Part shown: piece by piece, positions 12,486 through 22,330 of the stretch
Layout of the letters: each line of letters begins with the position of its first letter
How positions within the stretch are numbered: position 1 is the stretch's first letter
Source of the DNA: Allium sativum
Taxonomy: Eukaryota; Streptophyta; Magnoliopsida; Asparagales; Amaryllidaceae
Length of the DNA: 64,000 bases
Reading direction: 5' to 3'
Assembly: GCA_030737875.1 (NCBI GenBank)
Contig: CM060911.1
Coordinates: 96,802,599 to 96,866,598 of the forward strand
The notes under the pieces: generated by a model
The model's database searches: none
Seen by the model: only the letters and a program-made list of their open reading frames with translations
Told to the model about the DNA's origin: nothing
Position numbers and translations under genes: made by a program

Positions 12486-13339
12486 ATCAAAGGAGAATTC
12501 AAAAAAAAACTCACAGCGGGGGGATTTGCTGATTGAATTAGAGAGGGGGGTCGTAGTTGCTTGCGGTGGTGGCGGTTTGTGGTGGAGCATTGGGTGGAGG
12601 CTGCTAGTGTTTGGCCGGGTGTACGGATTGGGTGCAGGTGACTAAATTAGAGGGAGAGAGAGAGAAGGGGGAAGGGGGGTTGCCGGAGGTGGGGAGGCGG
12701 AGAGTGGCCGGCGCGGTGGCTGGGAAGGGTGGTGATGGGGGCGGGTCCGGGCTGCTTTGTTTTCTTTTTTTATTTTTATTTTAATTTTGAACTGGTAGGT
12801 CAAAAGGAAGAGAAGGGGGTTTATTTAAAAAAAAATTATTTTTATTATATTCGACTCGAAAAAGTTAAATTTTATTTCGAACTCCAAATCGAACCCATCG
12901 ACTGTCGCCCCTAGCTAAATACCCCCCTTTGGAATGCAATGGGATATGTTCAGTAAGCCAAGTGACTGTTTCGATCAGTTTCCATTAAATTTAAAATATA
13001 AATTAATTTAACATTCAAAATTTATTTCAACGTACATTTTAATTTACCGGGGCCACATACGTACTCCAAAAATTCCAGAAAAATAAATCTAGCTATGTTT
13101 AGACGATATGGTCCTAAAAAAACTAATTTCGTCAAATTTGGAGACCGTCTGAAAAACGGTCAATTTCCAGTCGATTAAATTCAAACATAAAATGCCAAAA
13201 AAGTTTAAATCCACCACGCTCACATATTGATTCCAAAAATTTTGAAAATTGGAATCCAGCAATAATTCGCCATTCCGGATCCAACAAAAGTTGGTCTCAT
13301 CGAAAACGGAGGTCGTTTGCAAAATGGCTGTTTTTAAGG

Positions 13340-13343
<4 letters not shown>

Positions 13344-13386
<43 letters not shown>
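13344..13386 (+). repeat. (TA)n microsatellite
   Basis: A TA run of about 43 bp inside the inverted LTR fragment. The matching place in the forward copy (near 4920) lacks it. Confidence 0.9.
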
Positions 13387-13391
<5 letters not shown>

Positions 13392-13748
13392 TCCATAGCG
13401 ACTGTTATGAATTTTAAACTGGACATAACTTTTTATTTCTGTTAAGAAATCTGAATTTTTCACATTCGTTAGAAAGATATTATTAAACAGATTCTAATAT
13501 TTTTGGTTTTACAAAAATCCGATTTATTTTGAATCCTGTACATTCATTTAAAATTTGAAATCAAATTTTCAAACTACCGCGCCATTTTAGGCTCGTTTTA
13601 TAATTAAAATAAATTTATACGTTCTAACTTTGATTTAAATAAATTTTTAGTCGTTATTATTTGAAATAAATCATTTTAAATATTCAAAATCCATTAAAAT
13701 AGCTAAAATAAAATTTTTAAATTGGTTCTGAAAATCCAGGTTGTTACA

Positions 13749-15369
13749 TCTATTTGCCGTGCAAGGTGAGTTTACTCACGTTTTACTTATATTCAATTTT
13801 TCAACATCAATAATAAACTGAAATAAAGTAGTTGTCTTGATTTGTTGATTTCCTTGTGTTTCCGCTGTGTTGAGTTTGCCATGCTCTTTTACCACTGCAT
13901 TATTTTTCACTACCATGTATTATTTGCTTCATATTAGCACATGTATTCACTATTTCAGCGTGTATTGATTATTGGTGGCCTCATTGATGTGTTACCTATT
14001 GCTGAAGCCAAATTAACACTTGTATTGTCTTATATATTTTAGACATGTTAGTTCACAAATATGTTGCCCTGATTTGAAAATCTATACCTTCGTATATGTT
14101 AGGATTAACTATTATATATTGGTGTTTTATTGAAGTTGATTTATTTGAATAAATTTAATCCTACTCGAGTCTTTTTGTGTTTTGCATAAACTCTCAGGTC
14201 AGAACGAGTGTTGCAGCATAAATACTTCAACAGACGAAGTTATAGAGTGATGAAGACGTTGCTTTCGGTTGGGTTTAAAATTCTCATATTTTTGGTCAAT
14301 AAGTTTATGTAAATTTTTCTGCTGTATAAAACTATGTATAACTCTGATATTTTGTGTAAAATGCTTCTGCTGTAAGATATTATAGTTTATATATTATGTA
14401 ATTTCTGTGTTTGATTCTATTTAAACCTCATAAGCAATAACAATCTGTCACTTCAAATGGTTCGAGTTGGTTTAATTACTGGCTTGAAGCAGTCAAAAAA
14501 GCAGGTCGTTAAAGTTGGAATTAGAGATTTGGTTTACACAAAACTTAGCTTATCGATTTTAATAAGAATCCATCATAGAAATCACACTTAAAAAAGCGTA
14601 TTTTGAAATATAAATTATTTTCAAACAATTATTTGAATTATCATTAACTTTGAATTTTGCAACGATTAACAATGAAATTTTCAAGTGTTGATTATTATAC
14701 AAGATACTATGTTAAGCCTTGACAAATGAGATGTACAAAATAATAGAAATGTTTTAAAATAATTTGAAATTTAGCTTGACATGATTTTATGAATTGAAAG
14801 AAATTTTATGAAGCATTTGATTTAGGATTTGAAAAGCTAGAATTTGTACAATACTTGATTTAAAATTTGATAGAAATCATATTTCAGATTTTCTAATTAT
14901 CGAAAAAAAATTATTTTCCAACTATTTGGCATATGATAAATGGTTTATAAATTGCTTTATAAATAAGGAGAAATTTAGATGACCTAAACCCCGATATTTT
15001 AAGAATTTTGATAAACAACAATACTATAATTTGAAGGTATTTGTAATTATTTAGCGAAAAAATTTATAACTTCGGGTTATGAACTGATTTGATATGTTAC
15101 CAAGATGCGAGTAATCCATGACTAAAGAAAGGAACAATGTAAGGTGTAAGCCCTTGATGATGGTATGTTCTACGCTATGCTGTTAAATCCACGTTAAAGC
15201 CCCACAAAATCCACGCTATAGCCCGTAGCGCACTCTGACCATTATGATATTTCAATTTAGCGTTGATGAACGATAGTTCCACTTTAGGCCCCACTATTTT
15301 CCGCTGCACTTGCTAAATCGACGCTATTTAACACCTGCTTTTGCAGTATCAATATATAGAGTAGAATTT
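13749..15369 (+). other. Unassigned AT-rich DNA, possibly a decayed LTR/primer-site remnant
   Basis: There is no convincing gene. Around 14505-14540 the sequence GTTGGAATTAGAGATTTGGTTTA resembles the family A boundary (LTR end, primer site, then TTTGGTTTA) at 3479-3500, with 9 of 12 primer-site bases kept. About 14280-14450 resembles the AT-rich LTR 3' part containing TTCTGCTGTA and TAATTTCTGTG. This suggests an old plus-strand LTR end near 14513 and degraded internal sequence after it. The stretch 15150-15350 has several CGCTAT/TAGCGC words whose origin I cannot name. Confidence 0.3.
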
Positions 15370-18159
15370 TGTGACACCCCACATCCGTTAATCTCACTCA
15401 CTAAGGGAATGCATTAAGTTTCGGGAATCGTTGTAGGTAAACAGACACAGAATAATTACAAGACAAATATAAATAAGATAGCAGCGGAAATTTCAAATGA
15501 AACATAATACCGTTGTTCACAATACCATAAGTCATAAAACCATTACAACAAAATACTTCTGCCTTGCATCATCAGAGTACATAGGTATTAAAGAAAAACA
15601 TTATTCCCCAATAAAAAGAGTAAGCCATAGTAGAGACGAAGACTTGAGCCATACTCCAGAAGTAGCTTCCAACAAGATAATATCCAAGTCCTGACCAAGC
15701 CTGGGTGTTTTCTTCTTGAGAACTTGGAGGGGGAAACGGAAGAGAGAGGGAAAAACAAAGGGGTCAGACATAAAGTCTGGCGAATCTAGTTACTTTTAGC
15801 CAGTAAATAAATAAAGGTGAACATGACAGGCATAAAGTGGGTAAGAGAGGTCACTATATAAATGACAGGTGTGACAAGGTAGATAAGGTAAGGTGTACAC
15901 ATACTTCACTAATGACTACTCTGCACTATTACTAGTATAACTAAATTTAGATGATCCCTTCCACAATAAGTTGGTAGACTTAGGGTATACGTCTGAGTGT
16001 ACCCTAACCATCACCCTAATCGATCGACTCCCTATTCCGTAGATACCATGTGCTAGCCCCACAGTAGGAGGTATCACTTCCTAAAGTGGCAACCCAAGAG
16101 GTGCACAACCATATCTACTGGTGTCACGATCGTCGTAACCCCCTCTTCCTGACCCATGCATGCACATGTCCCCGGTCGGTTTGTGTCGTCCACACCGTCC
16201 GTCCCGTTTGGATCTCTTACAATCAATCAGTAAGCATGCCCTTATCTCCGCCTTGTACGGAGTTCTTTATTTGATACCTACTACAGGTTACTGATTGAAA
16301 TGGGTCTCACACAATAAGATACAAGCTCTCCCCTTTGTCTTGTATCCCTACTAGGTTTTTCACTGAATATGTATACCCCTAGGTGTCTTTAATTACATAG
16401 TCCTATACCAGTTATTCTTACCCTAAAGGGTGTCTTTAATTACATAACTTTATTCTATTTTCCACTGGCTATGTATACCATCAGGTGTCTTTAATTACAT
16501 AACCTTATTGGGTTAAGTTTGTAGGCCTATATATCTATATATTACCCACCCCTTCTAATTTACTTAACCCACCCACTACTCATCCATATTTACTTAACCC
16601 TAACTTAAGTTCATAGTCATACAATCTTTATGAATTAAATTAGGTTAAGTAGTCCAATTCTACTACCATGTCCAATTATGGTTTCATACTGGGTTAGACC
16701 TCCCACATTAGTCCTGCAACATGTGGATGCTGGATATGTCGGTCGGGTCCGGGCAGTCTTATTCCACAGATGGGCCAAACCTCGTGTCTTAGCCCGATTC
16801 GTATTTACGTACTTAGACCTCCCACATTAGGCTCAACAATAGTCGCTGTTGGTTATGCCGGTCGGGTCCGGCCAGACTTCCACCACTAACGTAACCTAAC
16901 CTCGTGCCATAAGTACAATTGCAATTCCTAATTGTAATTACTAACATTCCATTTTTAATTAATTTACCAATTAATTAATCCTTTCCTTTTATAGGTGTCA
17001 ATACCTATTTTGCAACAATAATTTGAATTACATATCCATAAATGGTCATATTCAAATCATGCCATTTTTACCCAAATTTACCTATGTGATTATAGGTGAT
17101 TATTTCTATGTTTCCCTATTTGAATTATATATCCAACTTATATAAACATTGTATAAATTATGCCAATTATAAATCCCCTTTTTCCCCGTTTCCTAACTAA
17201 CGTGATCGCATGTATTTTGGCATCATCGAGGCTACAAAGTTGCCTTGCCATAATGATAAAAAGGTAGTGACAAAGGTGACAGTTTCAGCACAGTTTTGGC
17301 ATAAGCATGACAACAAGGTGAATGGACATGTAATCATCATAACAGGGTGAACACAGAGATGATGAACTTGTGGCAACTACAAGTCAAAGTCAACATAACA
17401 TGGTCTAAACTTGTCATTTAGATGTCTAACAAAATTAGGGTGACATAGTAGCATGATTAGATATAAAAGGGTGGCATCACATGTCAAGCTTACAACATAT
17501 CGTGATTACTACAACATAACAGGTGAAAGGTGATTAGCATAAAGGATTAGATCTAAATTAACAAGTTCGCATTTCCCACAATATAGTTGCAAGTCAAGAT
17601 CTATATAGTCAGCATAGTAGAAGTTCATAATCATATTGGATCCAGGGATAATGACATAATAAACTTGCATAAGTTCATGATTCACAGCATATACCCAATT
17701 CGTACTCTATCATAATTCACATTTATCCATTTAAACCTAAAAGTGACTTGAAACTCACAGCGTTAGGTTCAGAAATTTACAGAGAGAGAGAGATCTGAAT
17801 TCTGAATAGCTAAATTAATTGTAGTAGACTTTGATTCTGTTTCAATTTGCAACCCGACAGCATATGGCCTCTTTGATCTTCAATAGAGAATATAAGAGAA
17901 CATAGAACCATATTTATAGCCTAGAACCAATAAACCAGACCCAGAATCAAGTCCAGGTACGTAAAACGAATTCTGCCAGATCTGTCTGGGGGGGAGGTCC
18001 ACACCCCTATAGGGGGATCGACACCCATGTCGACACCCCCTAAGGGGGTTCAACACCCACAAGCGGGAATTTTCTCGCTTAGCCCGCTTTGGCCAGATTT
18101 GGATTTTTTAATTGTTTTTGAAGATTCTGGAATTTATTTTTTATATATATTTATCTTGT
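15370..18159 (-). repeat. Left (3') LTR of the outermost element, part 1
   Basis: Starts TGTGACACCCC and matches 48875 onward nearly colinearly until 18159, where the CTTGT duplication and another LTR (18160) begin. It holds the same sub-blocks as its partner: the terminal GGGAATGC block, the hairpin pair at 16696-16905, a GTGAGT donor (minus strand, near 17759), TATA (minus, near 17910) and a decayed GTCGAC cluster (about 17995-18050). It continues at 39427. Confidence 0.88.
16696..16905 (-). other. Conserved hairpin pair, outermost left LTR
   Basis: There are two copies, about 16696-16787 and 16807-16902. Read on the minus strand, each has GAGGTT, a stem pair around TGTGGA...TCCACA, a GC-rich apical segment (CTGCCCGGACCCGACCGG in the first), then TAATGTGGGAGG. 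The outer stem has partly decayed in the first copy, but it is intact in the partner LTR (TTAGGC with GCCTAA, 50217-50303). Confidence 0.55.
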
Positions 18160-18367
18160 TGTAACACCCGTAATTTTAAAACAGGACATAAGAGATAATT
18201 AAAGAATAACTAATTATTAAAAGAAGAATAAAATGAAATGGGTTACGCCATTGCGTTCGTCTCGGAATTCTTCTTGAGAAAGAGTCCAAATTTGCGTCAA
18301 ACGGATATCGTGTGAAGAAGATATGGACGAATGAAGTTAGGAGGAAAAACCAGAAGTCGACCAGAAT

Positions 18368-18475
18368 GCACTGGTGCACTTCACATGTGCGCCAGTACAA
18401 AAATGCACTGGCGCACTTCACAAGTGCACCAATACAAAAATGCACTGGCGCACCTGCCAAGTGCGCCCATACTGA
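18368..18475 (+). promoter_or_regulatory. Upstream palindrome array (ACTGGCGCAC / GTGCGCCAGT)
   Basis: Three copies of TGCACTGGCGCAC alternate with inverted GTGCGCCAGTA, so adjacent arms can pair. The 3' LTR has the same array at 35394-35495 with cleaner copies. It lies about 130-240 bp upstream of the TATA-like run, the place where the other three families carry GTCGAC clusters. Confidence 0.65.
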
Positions 18476-18604
18476 TCCAGCACAGAATTCTGAAGTGTTA
18501 TGTGATGATGTGTCTTCTTCTGAGTGGTCGGATGACGTATATTTGAGCTGGGTAGTTCTGATGGACTCCTAGTTCATCTAAGGGCTCTAAATAATCCTAG
18601 ACAT

Positions 18605-18858
18605 CTATATATACATAGCTAAACCTAAACCCTAACATTATAACCCTAAAACTATGGTGCCGTCATAATGTTTGTCTACAAGCTAGCCTAAGCCTCCATT
18701 CATTCTCTCCAAACTAGAAAATCAAATCCAAACTAGTAATCGATTAAGAAGAACATCAAATCAAATCTAAATTAGAACAAATAGTCAACTTCAAGGGAGA
18801 GCTATTCAGTTTCAGAATACAGATCCTAGAATTCAAGACCGTTCTGTAATTTGTAAGT
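18605..18858 (+). promoter_or_regulatory. TATA-like box, leader and splice donor (GTAAGT at 18853)
   Basis: CTATATATACATA (18604-18616) precedes a ~230-nt leader that ends ATTT followed by GTAAGT. The 3' LTR keeps the donor (35885-35890), but its TATA is changed to TCTAAATACAC. The gag ATG and acceptor cannot be identified in the decayed interior of this element. Confidence 0.5.
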
Positions 18859-19628
18859 TCACGCTACTTTCAGAAATAAAAGTTAATTGTGATTATGACA
18901 TTGTAATAAATCTGGATCTGAGATTATGAATGTCTTTTTATATCCTTTGGATCTATCTCGTTGATAATATTATGTCCGTTCTTTGTCTTTCTTTCCTTCT
19001 CCCCTTTTTGTTTTATAGCCAGGCTACTGCGAACCTGAGCCAAATCTCATAAGAGATGAACGTACGTTGGAAATAAAATTGGGCATAATATATGATTTGG
19101 ACATGACCAGCGCTAAAATTTGGGAAAAAGAATTAAATTGTGTATAATTGGGCATAATTGAGTTGTAACTGATTTGAGGACAAAACACATGTTGTATTCA
19201 AAACATAAAGTGTATTGAACATATGACTTGAGATTTGAGGCATAAAGTATTGGACATATGACTTGGGAATTGAGGCATAAAGTATTGGACATATGACTTG
19301 AGATTTGAGACATAAAATATTGGACATATGACTTGGGATTTGGGGTGTAAATTGAACTGTAAATATCAGGAATAGTACATGTTGTGATTTAAGATCTAAA
19401 AATTGGGGCATATATATATATATATACATATGATAGTTTATGATTTGGAAAAAGGTGATTAGTGTGTATAGTGATGTATGGCTTAGGCATGAAAACAAGA
19501 TTTGCCTTTCTTTTGTAATCAGTTACTTTTTTTTTAGATTTGAACACTAAATCTAATTGTGACATGTAATAAAATGGACATGAGAATATGCCTGATGTAA
19601 GATATCCTTTCATTGAAATCTGTGCTTG

Positions 19629-19629
19629 A

Positions 19630-19671
<42 letters not shown>
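19629..19671 (+). repeat. (TG)n(TA)n microsatellite
   Basis: TG run followed by TA run inside the LTR. The 3' LTR has a longer pure TA run at 36695-36747, so the repeat has changed since insertion. Confidence 0.9.
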
Positions 19672-20296
19672 CTTTGGGAATCATTTTTGACTATGAAACT
19701 GGTCCAATCATATTTATCCTTGTTGTATATCGGAATTGTAACCCTTTTTAAGTTCATGATATAATCATATCTATATGCCTGCGATAGATTCCATGCAAAA
19801 CTTGTCTTTTTAGTACATCAAGTTTATTGGACCAATAGTTCTTTTCATCATATGACTATGCCTATCCTTACGATGTTCCATCTTGCTTTTCCCCTTATTT
19901 TATGAACCTTGGATTGAATCTCGAAATACGTACATAATGAATGCGGGGTAATTGGATATAACATGGAATTGACATTATTTGGCATAATTTGGAACATGTA
20001 GTATGGCATGACTGTTAAGATGCAATTTAGGGTAATTTGACATGAATTATGGAATATGTAATTTGACATATTGAACCTAGAATTGGCATGAACGACAAAG
20101 TATGAGATTGATATATAAATCAAGTTTTAGGCAAAAATTGTTATTGTTGCGAATTTGGGGTAACTTGAGCATTAAATCTAGATTGGGCGTAAAATGTAAC
20201 ATGACTAGTTTTGGTGAATTTGGTAATTAGCATGTAAAATCTAGATTTGGGTATATAGGGTAAATGTGTAGATTAAAGATGAACATGCCTAACCCA

Positions 20297-20493
20297 AGGT
20301 TAGATTGAGTTGTGGTGTAAAACTGCCCGGAACTGCCCGGCACATCCATAAACCACAACAGCACCTATCTAATGCGAGAGGTTAGTGCATCATGCCCAAG
20401 AAAAACCCGAGGTTAGATTGAGTTGTGGTGTAAAACTGCCCGGAACCGCCTGGCACATCCAGAAACCGCAACACATATCTAATGTGGGAGGTT
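20297..20493 (+). other. Conserved hairpin pair, 5' LTR of the plus-strand nested element
   Basis: There are two ~86-nt copies (20297-20383, 20409-20493). Each has AGGTTAGAT...GTTGTGGT, an apical segment CTGCCCGGAACCGCC, then ACCACAAC...ATCTAATGTGAGAGG (first copy spelling varies slightly). TTAGAT pairs with ATCTAA and GTTGTGGT with ACCACAAC. In the second copy the inner stem has a mismatch (ACCGCAAC). It lies downstream of the LTR donor, so it would be intronic. Confidence 0.65.
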
Positions 20494-20532
20494 GGTGCAT
20501 TAATAAATTAATTAATGCTAATGAACAAGATG

Positions 20533-20945
20533 AATGACTAGGGTTAAGTTCATAGGAACACTTAACCAATATAACATGAATGACTAGGGTTAAGTTAATA
20601 GGAAACACTTAACCAATATAACTCGATTTGTGGTAAGGTTAAGTTAAAACAAGAGGGCAACACTTAACCAATATAACTTGATTTGTGGTAGTGTTACGTT
20701 GACACAAGAAGGCAACACTTAACCAAAGTAACATGACAAGTAGGTGGGTTAAGTTAACCTGAATTTATTGATGACACTTAACCAATACAACATGATGAAC
20801 AGGTGGGGTTAAGTTAACAAGAAAACACTTAACCAATATAACTTGATAAACGAACGGGGTTAAGTTAATAAGAAACGCTTAACCAACATGACACGATGAA
20901 TGGGTGGGTTAAGTTAACATGAATGGACAACACTTAACCAATATG
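20533..20945 (+). repeat. Array of about eight GGTTAAGT...ACTTAACC hairpins
   Basis: Each unit is (G)GGTTAAGTT, 10-20 variable bases, then CACTTAACC, followed by AATATAACNTGA-like spacers of about 18 bp. The arms are perfect reverse complements in most units, while the loop differs in sequence and length. One unit (GTGTTACGTT) is decayed. The 3' LTR repeats the array at 37614-38022. Confidence 0.8.
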
Positions 20946-20951
20946 ACATAA

Positions 20952-21200
20952 TGTGCGGGAGGGTTAAGTACATGTCGGGTTGGTGGGTAATATTATTACA
21001 TATAGGCCCACAAACTTAATCGTTAAATAAACATGCTTGAATCGATGGGAGGGTTAAGTGCATCTCGTGTAGGTGGGTAATATTAGTATATATAGGCCCA
21101 CAAACTTAACAGTTAAGTAAACATGCTAGAATCGGTGGGAGGTTTAAGCACATCTCGTGTAGGTGGGTAATATTTGTATATGTAGGCCCACAAAACTTAA
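20952..21200 (+). repeat. Three ~100-bp tandem units with nested stems
   Basis: Each unit reads GGGTTAAGTNCATNTCG, GGTGGGTAATATT, TATAGGCCCACAAACTTAA, then a TAAACATGCT spacer. GGTTAAGT can pair with ACTTAA, and inside it GTGGG with CCCAC. The 3' LTR repeats them at 38040-38290. A single related pair occurs in the outermost element (GGGTTAAGTTTGTGGGCC near 50032). Confidence 0.7.
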
Positions 21201-21229
21201 CCAACAGGAAACCCTAGTAACGGGGACCT

Positions 21230-21500
21230 ATTTCAGCAGTAACCCACATAGATGTATCATGGTACCCTGAAACTAGGCAGGGTGGGGCAATAATACTGGG
21301 CTGATTATAAGCACTCAAAAACAGTGGCGGGGGTACGTCAGTGTAGGTTCCGACGGTTTACGGGCGTGCACATACTCCGGAGTGGGAAAAAGCAGGCACT
21401 GGGTACCAGTGGTTATACACTGTGCATCTTGAATCGTGTCGGGTCGCTATCATAAGGACTGATACACCTTATAGTGGGGCTAACACAGGGTATCTACACG
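21230..21500 (+). other. Shared structured block (ACCCTG...CAGGGT; CAGTAA...TTACTG)
   Basis: TTTCAGCAGTAACCC, GTATCATGGTACCCTGAAACTAGGCAGGGTGGGGC and ACTGGGCTGATT are kept in order at 38310-38560 and 55800-56060 in plus elements. They also occur on the minus strand at 25195-25270 and 33100-33190. ACCCTG pairs with CAGGGT and, in better kept copies, CAGTAA with TTACTG. The rest of these LTRs is not alignable by eye, so retention of this block stands out. Confidence 0.55.
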
Positions 21501-22198
21501 CAAGAGAGGGCCGATTGACACAGACATAAGAGAAATTAATACAAGTAAGGAGTCAATCGATAGGGTAGTAAGGGTACATCTAGCATGTTCATGGCAATTA
21601 GGCAGATTGAGGTGGAATCCTCACGGTAGATGTACACATGAAGGCTACCACAATTACGGGGATTGGGATCATGTTATCATTTTATACAGATTACTAGTTG
21701 GGACACTTGTTAGGTGGTCCAGAGATAGATATAGAAATCATAATAACAAAGTAGCAGCGAAGCAGAGAAAGAGTAGAAGCGCATTCTGTTTCTCTTGCCT
21801 TATCATACCTTATGCTTATCCTATGTTATCTTGTTATCCCTGTTATCACGGTATTGTCTTATTTTCAGTTTGTTCATGTCATGATGCTTTCGCCTGTTTA
21901 TATGCTGAAAGTCACTGGACTTGCTAGACTTATGTCTGACCTAGTTTTGTTTCACCTCTTTTCTTCCGCCCCCTCCCCGGTTCACAGGGAGGAAATGTTA
22001 CGACTTAGCTCAGTTTTCTTTCCAAGCTCGAAGACAGTCGATGTATTGCTTTGGACTCTCTCTTCCACTGCTATGGCTGGTTCATGCTTTATTAGTTGTT
22101 ATTTTTATGCTTCTTTTTGAATCAAGACAGAAGTTCTCTGTTTACTTTTAAGTATGATTGAGATAACTGTTGTAAAAGCTTGACTGAATTAAGTTGCT

Positions 22199-22204
22199 AA
22201 TAAA
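22199..22204 (+). terminator. Polyadenylation signal AATAAA in the LTR
   Basis: AATAAA precedes GTGACTTTATTTTTC; the same hexamer is at 39290-39295 in the 3' LTR and 56628-56633 in the youngest element. It lies only about 130 bp from the LTR end, so with a start near 18640 the R region would be about 3.6 kb long. The cleavage site itself is not visible. Confidence 0.45.
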
Positions 22205-22330
22205 GTGACTTTATTTTTCTGCTGCTTTATTTGTCTGTCTTGTAATTTATCTGCATCTTTTACCTATAATGCTCCACCGAAGTTAAGGCATTCCCTTTGT
22301 GAGTGACCTTAACAGAGGCGGGGTGTTTCA

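Larger units (their letters stand above)
11710..13748 (-). repeat. Inverted family A LTR fragment (first ~2.2 kb of the LTR)
   Basis: Read on the minus strand from 13748, it begins TGTAACAACCTGGATTTTC and follows the first ~2.2 kb of the LTR at 4503, including the repeated GACGAAATTAGTTT blocks, the GC-rich leader, a GTGAGT donor near 12510 and an AT-rich minisatellite. It stops exactly where the forward giant LTR ends (11709/11710). The simplest reading is that A1 inserted into this older, oppositely oriented LTR, whose remainder lies left of the window. No polypurine tract abuts 13748, so this would be a 5' LTR whose outer flank starts at 13749. Confidence 0.65.
18160..22330 (+). repeat. 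5' LTR of the plus-strand nested element
   Basis: Begins TGTAACACCCGTAATTTT and ends GGCGGGGTGTTTCA. Sub-structure: the U3 block CGCCATTGCGTTCGTCTCGG (18248), the array of GTGCGCCAGT palindromes (18370-18475), a TATA-like run (18605-18613), a GTAAGT donor (18853), AT-rich repeats, the hairpin pair (20297-20493), the hairpin array (20533-20945), three ~100-bp tandem units (20952-21200), a structured block (21230-21500) and an AATAAA signal (22199-22204). No protein-coding content was recognised. Confidence 0.93.

Noticed and set aside
14200..15360. A host gene exon/intron structure between 13749 and 15369
   Set aside because: No open frame or splice-site pattern stands out; the few recognisable words point to an old LTR end and primer site.
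19113..20123. Minus-strand frames with repeated SQVICPILYAS-like words
   Set aside because: They come from the imperfect repeat GGACATATGACTTGGGATTTG inside the LTR, and the frames are not kept in the other LTR.
21607..22120. Plus-strand frames of about 100 codons shared by both LTRs (also 38687-39089)
   Set aside because: They differ in length and sequence between the two LTRs by frameshifts and substitutions without codon bias, and lie in the LTR 3' part expected to be non-coding.
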